Shown here piece by piece: positions 13,101 to 17,575 of a DNA stretch of 41,508 bases. The stretch covers positions 1 through 41,508 of the forward strand of contig CAYNVS010000028.1 of the NCBI GenBank assembly GCA_964400725.1. Reading direction: 5' to 3'. This DNA is from CAYNVS01 sp964400725 (lineage in GTDB: Bacteria > Myxococcota_A > SURF-8 > CAYNVS01). The notes beneath the pieces are model-generated. The model was not told the DNA's origin, did no database searches, and was given only the letters and a program-made list of their open reading frames with translations. The first letter of the stretch is position 1, and every line of letters begins with the position of its first letter. The position numbers were made by a program, and so were the translations under genes.

Positions 13101-16100
13101 AGCATGTAAAGCTTGAGGTTTTCCGGCTGCCATGTATATTTGAAAGTAACGTCCCAGAAAACGTAAAGGTCGTTGCCGGAACAGATAGCGTAGGAGGTGG
13201 GCTCCAATCTAGCGTAAGTGTTGTCTGCGCCGGAGGTGCCTATATAATACCATGAACCGGCGCCGTTGTTTCCGTACATGAGGAAGAACTTGCCTCTATC
13301 GTCGCTTCCCGAAATAGAGTTAGGCTGACACAAATTGCCGGTGCAAATGCCGCTGGAGAGGCAGTCCGCCCCGGTAGAACAAGGTTTTATGGCGGTAGCC
13401 GCAGCGTTTATGTAACGACCGTACAAGGAGCCTGCGACGTCGCTGCCGGTTCCGTCGTATAACGACGTTACCGCGCCGTAGTTGATTAGGAAATCAACGT
13501 AGTTGATGTTGGCGCATCCGTCGTTGTCGGTGTATTTGGTTCCGAAACGATAGGTGCGCATTTTAGCGTAGCTTGTTCCGCTGTTGGGGGTAACCGCCGA
13601 TATAACGGGGCCGACCCACGATTTTTTAATCATCGCCGAAGACCATGCGGAAACGTTGAGAGCGTTGTCCCATACTCTTACCTTGCAGCCTATCCATTTG
13701 TCGGCGGCAACGGACGTAAGAGGAGTAGTCGCGCTTGTGGTGAACGAGCTTGTTCCGCAGCCCGAACCGGTCGGGTCAACCACGCAGGCGTCCGTCGAAG
13801 CGTTGCCGACGGCGCATATGTATTCGTATCTATATACGCCGGAAGCGTAGTAGTCGTTCGGTCTCGTTGCCGGAGGCGCCGGATCGTTGTAATCGCGCAC
13901 CGCGCCCCAAGTGAACTGGTACGAGTTGCTTGTAACGGTCATGGCGAGGCTTCCGGGCACCGGAGGCGCGTCGCCGTCGATGCTTACATTAATAGTTTTC
14001 CATCCCGAAGAGTTAGGTCCCGGATATTGGACGTTGTCGTAAGCTATGAACGAAAACTTGTAGAACCCTGACGGCAGACCGTAATCTGTCGCCCAAGAAG
14101 CCGGCGTTCCAAATGCGGTCGCGCCCAGAACGCTCGTTCCGGTGTCGTATTTTTTAATAGTATATTGAGTGGTCTGGAGACCGGAGTAGTTGCCCGCGCC
14201 GGACGAAGTATCGTCGGCGGCCGAGCCGTAAATTTTTATTTTGCCGCCCTTCGACGAATCGTATTTCGTTACGTAAATTTTTCCGTCGTCAAGCGCGCAG
14301 GCCGAAGTTCCGTCGGTCGCTTTAAGCGTTTGGTAAACGGCTCCGTCCCAATATTGGCAGCCAACGCCGCTGAGTATCGGAACTTTGGTGTCTTTGCGCA
14401 AAACGTAAGTGGCTCCGTTAAGGTTGGCCGCGTTGTCGGACGCGTCGTACGCGAATATTTTTAAAGTATGCGCGCCTTCGCCGTTAATTGTTGTAGAGTA
14501 AGTGCTTGTTACGTTGGTTCCGGTGGTTAGGGCGTGCCAGTAGCTTCCGCAGGCGCTGCCGTCCGCGTTGTCCCACGTCCAGCAATAGGAGCCGCCGGTA
14601 AGGGTAATGTTTGAGGGCTGCGCCGGCGAGTAGGCCGAATCTATGTCGTCGCGCATGGAAGAATAAATAGCGTAGTTGGTGGAATACCATGGGCCGGTTC
14701 CGCCGGACGCGGGGAGAATGCTCGTATTGTCGGCGCTGATTGTTACGACCGGCGCTTTGGTGTCTTTTATTACGTAAACCTTTTGCTCCGAAGTGGTAGA
14801 TGCGTTGTTGTACTGTATAGCAATGGTCTTGCGGACTCCGGCGTTCTGATGAACCCATCCGTACGTTTTACAGGTGAGCGCCTGATCGAACATGTTGTTA
14901 ATAACCTGATTGCCGTCGGAATCGAACGCGAGAGCCTGACCGTCGTCGGAACAAATATAATAGTAATAGTTTGCGTAAGAATAGTTGTAGTTGTTCAACG
15001 CCCTTACATAAAACAGGTCGGCCATTCTGTTGCCGGAATATCCGTAATTGATGTTTGCCGCTCCGCAGGTCGCGACGCGCCCAGGCGCGTTAGCTCCCCA
15101 ATAGCAGTCGAACATGTATTCGGTGGCGTTGTTTGTAGTAGGCGAAACGTTCCACCAATAATACATAGGCCCTTGTCCGCCGGCAACGGCCGGAGTCGGA
15201 GTATAATATGCGTAGGCGGTGTACGAGCCGGTCGGCGCGTAGTTATCGTCAACGATTGTAAACGAGCCCGGCCTGTCGTAAATGGCGGTTCCGCCCGCCG
15301 CGTCGCGCACGAACGCTCTTATTTTCCAGTTGGTGCTCACGTTGGCCGTACCGACATAAGGACTAAAACCGAAAGCGAGCGCGCCGCCCTGCCAGTTGGT
15401 ATAATTGGGGAATTGCGTCTTTACGCAGTTGTTAGCGCTGCCGTTGCACCTAAAGCCTGTGGAGCCGTCGCCGCGGCTTGCCCAATCGCAGTTTCCGGCG
15501 TACGGATACGCGCATGAGCCTTCTCCGTAGGAATAGCGCCAGCCTCTCGATATTGTGCCGGTGCCGGTGCCGACGAACACCCAGCTTCCGGAGTATTTTT
15601 CGTAGTAGGAGCCGCTGATCGTCGCGGCGTCTTCGTTATGATGGAGAAGATAGTTGTTATAGGCGTTGTATGTGGCGTTGTGAGCCGTGTCGATGTCGGG
15701 CTGAGCGCCTACCGCGTTCGCGTTGTAAATTTGAAGGTTGATGCCGGGCCATCCGGAACCCCAGTCTTTGGCGCGCAACCCGTAGTAAGTGGTAACGACG
15801 TTGTGGTTGGCGTTCCAATCCATCCAATAATCTTTATCGGAAAATTTTACTACGATTTCATACCAGTTTTTAAAGCTGCCGTAGCCTCTTCCCATCGCGT
15901 TTCCGTAAGGCCAAATTTCGATTTCGGAAACGGTCGGAGCTTGGTTGGTGGAGCGATCGACGCCTGTTTGAACGCGCCAAACCTTGTAGCCGGCGTATCC
16001 GGTGGCGGCTCCGGCTTTCTTTAATTTTATTCTAATCCATTGCGCTTCGTACCAGGCGGTCCACCATGATTCGTCGTGCCCGAACGTTTGAGCTCCGCAC

Positions 16101-16903
16101 CAGCTTGCCAGCGCGGGGCAGGAATCGTTGGTTACGTCTTCGTTGATGGCTCCGGGATCGCATGTGTGGTTGTACAGTTCGACGCAGTCGCCCGCGGGCA
16201 CGCTGACCTGCAGGTTCAGCCTCATCATATTTTCTCCGGGCCACGCTTCGTTTGGAATAACCTGAGCCGCGGGTCTGCCGCTGCCGGCGCCCGTAACTGT
16301 AGTGTAAGTTCCCCATGCGGCGTTAGGAGCCGTTCCATACGCCTGCGCGCCGGCCAAGCTCGGCGTTACGTTGCCGCCGTTGCAGCTAACCACCGAGTAA
16401 CCGACCGGATAAACGCGGTTGTTGCCGACGTCGTTTTCAATAATAGCTACGCGGAAACCGGTCGATGCTGATTGATTGCAAAGAATGCAGCCTGCGGGGT
16501 TGGTGCAGCCGTTAGTGCCGTTGGCTACGCCGTACGGGAACCAAACGGTGTCGGAGCCGACCGTATAAGTAATGCCTTGGCCGCCGGGATAATAGTACTG
16601 CGTTCCCGTCGATTCGTTCCATATGTATATGGTTTTACCCGACTGAACGGCGAACTGCGGAAACCAGTTGCGGCTGTCGTTTTCCGTTCCGTAACAGTTG
16701 TGATAAACCGAGAAGCGCATTCTTTCGCGCAGCCAGCCGTTTGATATGCGGTAGCCCGTGTTGCCAGCCGTATCGTACGCAAGCGACAGACCCCCGACCA
16801 AAGACAGCGCGCCTATCAGCCACAGCAAAATCCACAGTAAAAGTTTACGCGTATTAACGTAACTTTTCTTCCCGCCATTCTTACCTTCAAAATTAGTTCT
16901 CAT
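1..16903 (-). CDS. Giant secreted multidomain repeat protein (C-terminus outside the window)
   Basis: Start is ATG at 16903-16901, with GGAG 7 nt upstream. I checked this frame by eye at more than 20 places between 16.9 kb and base 1; it stays open, giving at least 5634 codons with no stop in the window. The N-terminus has a basic stretch, then a hydrophobic segment (KLLLWILLWLIGALSLVGG, about residues 20-38): a signal peptide or signal anchor. Beyond it I see propeller-like segments (about 12.3-12.8 kb and 5.85-6.5 kb), concanavalin/LamG-like segments (near 9.0-9.8, 5.3-5.7 and 2.0-2.45 kb), a CBM6-like segment (2.64-3.0 kb), FN3-like units, Cys/Trp units, and bacterial Ig-like repeats at the C-terminal side. 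No enzyme active site is recognised. It follows pilY1 and a small secreted protein on the same strand. A surface adhesin or matrix protein is inferred from architecture only. A frameshift too small to notice cannot be fully excluded. Confidence 0.9.
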   Translation of the reverse strand, partial: MRTNFEGKNGGKKSYVNTRKLLLWILLWLIGALSLVGGLSLAYDTAGNTGYRISNGWLRERMRFSVYHNCYGTENDSRNWFPQFAVQSGKTIYIWNESTGTQYYYPGGQGITYTVGSDTVWFPYGVANGTNGCTNPAGCILCNQSASTGFRVAIIENDVGNNRVYPVGYSVVSCNGGNVTPSLAGAQAYGTAPNAAWGTYTTVTGAGSGRPAAQVIPNEAWPGENMMRLNLQVSVPAGDCVELYNHTCDPGAINEDVTNDSCPALASWCGAQTFGHDESWWTAWYEAQWIRIKLKKAGAATGYAGYKVWRVQTGVDRSTNQAPTVSEIEIWPYGNAMGRGYGSFKNWYEIVVKFSDKDYWMDWNANHNVVTTYYGLRAKDWGSGWPGINLQIYNANAVGAQPDIDTAHNATYNAYNNYLLHHNEDAATISGSYYEKYSGSWVFVGTGTGTISRGWRYSYGEGSCAYPYAGNCDWASRGDGSTGFRCNGSANNCVKTQFPNYTNWQGGALAFGFSPYVGTANVSTNWKIRAFVRDAAGGTAIYDRPGSFTIVDDNYAPTGSYTAYAYYTPTPAVAGGQGPMYYWWNVSPTTNNATEYMFDCYWGANAPGRVATCGAANINYGYSGNRMADLFYVRALNNYNYSYANYYYYICSDDGQALAFDSDGNQVINNMFDQALTCKTYGWVHQNAGVRKTIAIQYNNASTTSEQKVYVIKDTKAPVVTISADNTSILPASGGTGPWYSTNYAIYSSMRDDIDSAYSPAQPSNITLTGGSYCWTWDNADGSACGSYWHALTTGTNVTSTYSTTINGEGAHTLKIFAYDASDNAANLNGATYVLRKDTKVPILSGVGCQYWDGAVYQTLKATDGTSACALDDGKIYVTKYDSSKGGKIKIYGSAADDTSSGAGNYSGLQTTQYTIKKYDTGTSVLGATAFGTPASWATDYGLPSGFYKFSFIAYDNVQYPGPNSSGWKTINVSIDGDAPPVPGSLAMTVTSNSYQFTWGAVRDYNDPAPPATRPNDYYASGVYRYEYICAVGNASTDACVVDPTGSGCGTSSFTTSATTPLTSVAADKWIGCKVRVWDNALNVSAWSSAMIKKSWVGPVISAVTPNSGTSYAKMRTYRFGTKYTDNDGCANINYVDFLINYGAVTSLYDGTGSDVAGSLYGRYINAAATAIKPCSTGADCLSSGICTGNLCQPNSISGSDDRGKFFLMYGNNGAGSWYYIGTSGADNTYARLEPTSYAICSGNDLYVFWDVTFKYTWQPENLKLYMLVQDMSDLPVPASNTFAMPGGSATWSTENNLYPDNCYVNASSYNPGDSVTLTGTVNYVSHHSNPASYAAGSNITVPRSSSYGGGYYVLNNEIWAPVWVSATNTTIKKYDAYYGYLGSIKDMNITCGYVAQVTGDVNGDYYYTCGYYNTGTSGNNVVMKCNKNFNCTNSYLTSGNWYGNGGVAIDEDYVYVVSACGSVAGDCTASGVSSRVIILKKSNLSFVRYQDNIVTWYRVTGGVVVANNRLFIPNEQTGVVHVYPITKTLAGPIIGSEITSFSVGHTIGSAWFDGQYYVSCVNTSQTCTRHLISNGDAIVGRPAVTDYTIEATDIYGTTQTITDTGNLNPFNFTKSLTIPQSHGVKGVNLVSTTFQNPASASFHAHVNNIAKSTPVQQGVCSAQITVNDVAPTVVGAYIDNATEGLAGTIYPEYKTYQFRAVVKDNNGSGDIGDVRYAIKQASGFAGFISSGANYYVYDETTTPSCTGTGDATSKYFILHCGSASPRNTARVADGTDLTKLTVYWTAESTWMLPNATYDVFVRATDYDAGGGNSGDVRSMNVFSSQNQIELYNYALYNTSGVVTTSPAPNDVVEARGYVRFLGTSASIIPINNTARYWIGLYKDNGLNSIPNTITKTNNYFSNLKFQIPLPYPRGGDPQLVLIADGYDCNVNYNSCADARIVADPTGTDKDHTASLPISVQNIAPNQMLTLEAFSGSNMGPTFKKGDIISIRIGYPNGYLKDNNNDSVHFLVDAYYYTSSNPTPAWYPIPLNPPSNPSADCADTCVYTVWDTLNIPSQANIDLRAYACDSANLCNPVAFNPSGTYTLIQSVYEPDAPTVTSTNYAPISIAGVGGGTGVVKLVINKGSNDPNAAYLIHETTQNKIVQADGTLGAADYWATYDQWGGAAGTFITVPSDNAKYTFEVKAQFNRDVSGYSASATCNYTPNRTEPLSPKLLSYVADNPNNRAVLTWTDFPGVGAAGSVDPTRWVEVANSGAITRNEGLKITTGASWSAIISKRLYAREAGKTLYAKITTGAAPGIIRIGYESDQTLSADPTNGRHMLALLNSGTNNRGIVVYEGTTANTTAYSYTDNTSYEIKIELQNAGANYYIKGGAFTDWTALYTTGGTGPSDAYLRAAVHSQVINSGAFFMVNNLSVETGVAVYKYVGSVSGNPDLVNMPQNFTASPYTSDYYYDYDNFEAPSCASPCDKWMPGTLATPQIVSVQHNSTGAYSLYMTTAWGVNFDGSGSPINFEAGQSGLGYLTDKYPWICMAYKAAAATNFNMEVHLSSNHKNKCGTSTNPYGDGWCAIPAYLYGSSYQVGSWEPLFRDDAWHYKCINLNESLKQTVSYYVDHKIDAITMKAPDGAHNPSGALYIDDFSVSKMPYPKQLATLYDSTSSDKSAPSAITSPTVTPTVNVWTTTTTINISWTAPASNGTDYYFQVEAVDAEGNTSTRLAAVGPVTITAPVNSYEYAFNTNAAYDFGDGMYLTTSTTSTPAYVASDTIVDLYAHIRAVDGGGNKSAPIHIGPFKIDSSIPPAPTLTCTKSVSPLDASARATATWSQYNSSACSWTAATGTGPSPATYKYCVSTCATSPCTPANCSPATTDSDRAVSFDTNAAPAQGSLPVVGSLLPDGDSKLCVANQDIAGTSSATCFHFRIDTSVPTTPVITCPNHPTSAWSNNPSDTCTWTTPLVGPSTGSYKWCKDANNTCTPSTSAASPTTGAFTMTDGPNYVRVQNCDTAGCSPVASYFMQIDIGPPSAPTITCTDHSHRVWSSNVNTTCTWTNTTGPSTGYFYWCYQDDAACTPTTLVGSPSVVQNGMTTGKHFFCVKNEDQGGSSPVVCYELWIDATVPGTPAVSCNNHADNVWSNVTSDICTWTNPSIGPSDPTYLYCQDTANSCTPATTDADRSISVTIAEGSSYLRVKNRDTGGDSSVAVFRFKIDTVAPIAVSGAPVPDQTPTGNRKPTWTWNATTDAHSGMSYYKLYYSLTPGGTDYSVDVPLTNCAAGVCSYTHGANLTPNIWYAKIVAYDVAGNAAAASANGSVEIVGYFEPGRPYVYSMGDVGVDYNAEGVKVIIDNAGNGPATLYSIFEETYGLYLDASGIISSATPVYQTKAVWGGANGIKIYKYNTGGGAQLIPGLKLLSFKMKAYFTGGDESDWSAPGKVLTRDKTQPLFPGMAATSTGNSINVNYNMGTTSGGTAIAQDATAMARYDVAFAPAFCTGFKDDYFFSTDSGVIQQHDAAFKYINTITLANGSADTYRGIAYDCSRNLFYTQTYDQQTFKVWSVIDDGATWQGGNVMGSGANGGYCSGIATDGDYIYCKHNDVGKVSRYKLDATGSSVTAEGYFVVTAVEANSGIEYDNGLLFVGGNAGKVSMYEVRAWGAGTGEWAEVTAGTFTLDAGATPPDALWSNGRYLYAMTNAGSIYMYNLPVGFMYEKTESNARAMYLSIGGYKDDFSGSASNWNTASASYAIWELYNNAVRNTNSQGDYSSYVVNVSLEDFVAETNWQFNASVTHAGLVFKGAADNGYQWIIRPGAGVNRVQKRQLGVQSYPIAERPLPETLTAGQWYHLKLVVAGATVKGYINGRLAIEGEIKDLTYRVGPVGFVAYDGTNYFDDFKVDPLLKENYYVDSTSTDKALPDVPGFASQSHSNVAYSTDTTIDIGWTEPNSNGTTYYSLAKAIDQEGNEYNGFENGGFQAGENSTAYGYTSRLTCGNVCYYRTNTLGWGSDYVWYMEGKGGDSVSNETFAKAVPDANVANNKGVIEFDYNCITATDSSGSGYGWVMKLRDSARSGVDFYDTAAVAYVADGTVTTKNMTNFTCAAGEKGHLVAYVAVDNYATPSYFFRIWDHASATTTMKLAIDNIAWRRVVPTTVTSSIVGYNVVWNSSATYNEASPTVTVAAPTTTQTMARPDGTWYAHVKAKDANQWSSDSYHFGPYYIDSSVPATPATPNCTNHTHQVWSNIASATCTWNDTTGPSPGTHYWCIDQTNTCNPTTVAATPSVPVTVSNGIWYFRVKESDTGGSSGVGVFEFRIDTVSPTTPNISCTNGVTNNVWTTVTSTTCSWTPDTTNNRCGQSPCNGKYCWDTTVCSPSILGRSGSFSGLASGVYYFRGLDLDTGGTSSTGQVIVKVDVTIPTTPGTPTTQTPTAETMPTWTWTASTDAHSGLAATNTYRIYWSQTPGGTDYSAYTNTNSYTHTVDLPGGVWYAKVIAFDAVGNQSLPSANGSVTIVTPATPEAPTVTLYANSPLESRMGKANVIVNIGTNPPGSEYSIRFFDGVTYKYVQSGGTLGATEFFQTDAAWGGAAGRDVTGLADRTTYDVRVRSRFISGPGYKYSDWSPNANVETYDRTEPAVADFTVAGSTGSASLAWESKANSFFLDAEKFATNSGATVLYDANALRGKYARLVNGSYVQHTFSVLSAGQYYLYIRGRAVDANTDSLYYSVDGGANNTVMFSAPNGYGTWGWNSVTASVDLNLTAGNHVVKLSYREQFDLDAVLLSKTDAVSPLVLDRDYAERYAWYRELNNNGFVPLDGAFDSYSTNSIAKYTTAGLTWVVETGNGYIKPVDGYTTDAYAIYTDYNSDDYVVEAEIYPVSNGSMGIAARYTSSTNHYAFFIHPASNKAYLKKGNIAADATGLLAVADVPLSLSRWYRLSMIVAGHAIQAFIDGKPIFSYVDDSTVIASGKAGMLSGNNLSSGMFDNFSIKPITYGSTYVDNNAKDVAVPTNLTKVSATPAENAQTTSKTITIVFSDAVSNGSTYRYFLQTLDLAGNSGNLVANGGFEQGTNSWTFDGSESGLDQTGSNAFMGNNAAFINKTTGNTITIQQGISAEANVRYRLSAKLKSDGIREIGVKATAYSGGGTNLGDLGYQGYSGSRWSEVSSEFTTPNNTASLIIKVVSSAATGLMYADEIRLLKVLDATVMSDIAGYDVVWDNSPSSVNATPNVDVTVSTAVSPTLADGIWYAHVRAGDGAGNWSSTLDFGPWEIDATPPTGTVVINGNATYTNSVNVTLSLSCTDPHGCAQMAIGTSDPPTAWNDFGTTQAITLPSGDGTKTVYVRFKDTFGNVMTTSVTDTIKLDTTGPTGSISINSNAAYTNSTAVTLTLSYSDQWTPIDMRIYDGTTDTGWRTPATSYPWNLVSGDGTKTVNVQYRDGGMNVKTYSDTIILDTAPPSGCALSVSGNATKTASSTVNLTIAGNDPWTPMSMRIYQVGGFDTGWTGFATSYSSFGLTAGDGNKTLKLSLRDNGGNTAADCSTYVIELDQTPPASTSLSIANGATFTNTATVSVYVTGVDTWLPMQMALNNSAVLGTWESLPNSPPGSPYIRANWSLLGGDGLKTVYAKFKDNGGNASAAFISDDIILDTTGPTGTIAINNGDT
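3720..4300 (-). repeat. Cys/Trp repeat, second cluster (2 units)
   Basis: Two protein-level repeats of about 95 residues inside the giant gene. Each has P-x-C-x-N, then VW(S/T)-x-(N/V), then a C-(T/S)-W motif, a Y/K-x-WC or YCW motif, and a closing F-R-x-x-(D)-x-D-T-G-G strand followed by the next D-x-x-x-P. The second unit carries extra cysteines (NNRCGQSPC). Same family as the cluster at 7290-8540. Confidence 0.75.
7290..8540 (-). repeat. Cys/Trp repeat, first cluster (4 units, first one diverged)
   Basis: Units near 8540-8140 (longer and diverged), 8140-7855, 7855-7575 and 7575-7290, a period of about 285 nt (95 residues). Shared landmarks: D-x-x-x-P-x-x-P-x-(I/V)-(T/S)-C, N-H, VWS(S/N)N, TCTWT, G-P-S-(T/D), Y-x-W/Y-C, C-T-P, and a final strand rich in V-K-N-x-D-x-G. 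Cysteines are conserved in number and place, which suggests disulfides in an exported Ig/FN3-like fold. Confidence 0.75.
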
Positions 16904-16914
16904 TGGTCGGCTCC

Positions 16915-16931
16915 GTTCTAACATTTAGAAC
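16915..16931. repeat. Perfect inverted repeat just upstream of the giant gene's RBS
   Basis: GTTCTAACATTTAGAAC: two 7-base arms around a 3-base centre. Its edge touches the GGAG (16914-16911) of the giant gene. It lies between a candidate promoter and the ribosome-binding site, so it could be an operator or an mRNA hairpin affecting initiation. Function is inferred. Confidence 0.5.
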
Positions 16932-16953
16932 TGCATCGAATTCGCTAAAGAAT

Positions 16954-16982
16954 ATAATAAATCAAAACAGCCGCTCATACAA
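16954..16982 (-). promoter_or_regulatory. Candidate sigma70 promoter for the giant gene
   Basis: On the minus strand TTGTAT, 17 nt, TATTAT (5 of 6 matches to the -10 consensus, 3 of 6 to -35), ending about 50 nt before the ATG. The preceding 88-nt gap is the largest between genes in the pilin block, so a separate promoter is plausible. The -35 match is weak. Confidence 0.35.
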
Positions 16983-16991
16983 CCGCAGGGA

Positions 16992-17564
16992 TTAACGTTT
17001 TTTCTTCAAATTAGCATTATTAATAAAGGTTCCATTGGTCGAGTTCTTCTTCTTGAGAACGCCGGAACCTTTTTTAACCGTTTTACCCTCGGAACCGCCG
17101 ACGTCCTTGGGGAGTTCGACCGTGCCGAGCTTTTCGTCTTTTACGATTATCGCCCCCTTCGGCGCGGACTGCTCGTCCACAATAGCTATTTTAACCGCGT
17201 CGAAAGTTCCTTTCACGGTTTCGCCGAAAGTAACAGCCACCGTCTTTCCTTTGAAAATGGCCAAAAGTTCCGCGATGTTGTTAATGTCGGGCGTCGCGGC
17301 CATTCCGTCGAATTTGGTCGCGGCGGAAAGCCTGAAGGCGGTCTTTACGTCGGCCAAAAAGACGACCGTCTCTTTTTGCCCTTTGAATTTCGCCTTGGCG
17401 GCGTCCTCAAACGTCGAAATTATCGTCGTGTAGGACGAGCCTCCCTGAGAAGAGTCGGTCGAGACCGAACCGCCGAACTTCGGGTCCGCTCCGTACGCGG
17501 CCGCGCACAGCAGCAAAGCCCCGGCGGCAGCCGCAAGCGTATAAAAAGTTTTCATCCGCGTCAT
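16992..17564 (-). CDS. Small secreted protein of unknown family between pilY1 and the giant gene
   Basis: 190 aa. The start has GAGG 5 nt upstream of ATG; a second Met at residue 4 is possible. Residues 1-26 form a clear signal peptide (basic start, Ala/Leu core, AYGA before DPK). The mature part has two similar halves, each with K-x-K-G-(Q/K) followed by a V-x-V/F-x-(A/G)-x-(V/T) strand and a K-x-(A/T)-F turn; it ends in a strongly basic tail (NNANLKKKR). No known family recognised. It begins 11 nt after pilY1 and precedes the giant gene, so it is most likely co-expressed with the pilin genes. A periplasmic or surface accessory to pilus or giant-protein export is a guess from position. Confidence 0.85.
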   Translation of the reverse strand: MTRMKTFYTLAAAAGALLLCAAAYGADPKFGGSVSTDSSQGGSSYTTIISTFEDAAKAKFKGQKETVVFLADVKTAFRLSAATKFDGMAATPDINNIAELLAIFKGKTVAVTFGETVKGTFDAVKIAIVDEQSAPKGAIIVKDEKLGTVELPKDVGGSEGKTVKKGSGVLKKKNSTNGTFINNANLKKKR

Positions 17565-17575
17565 ATTAGCCTCGC

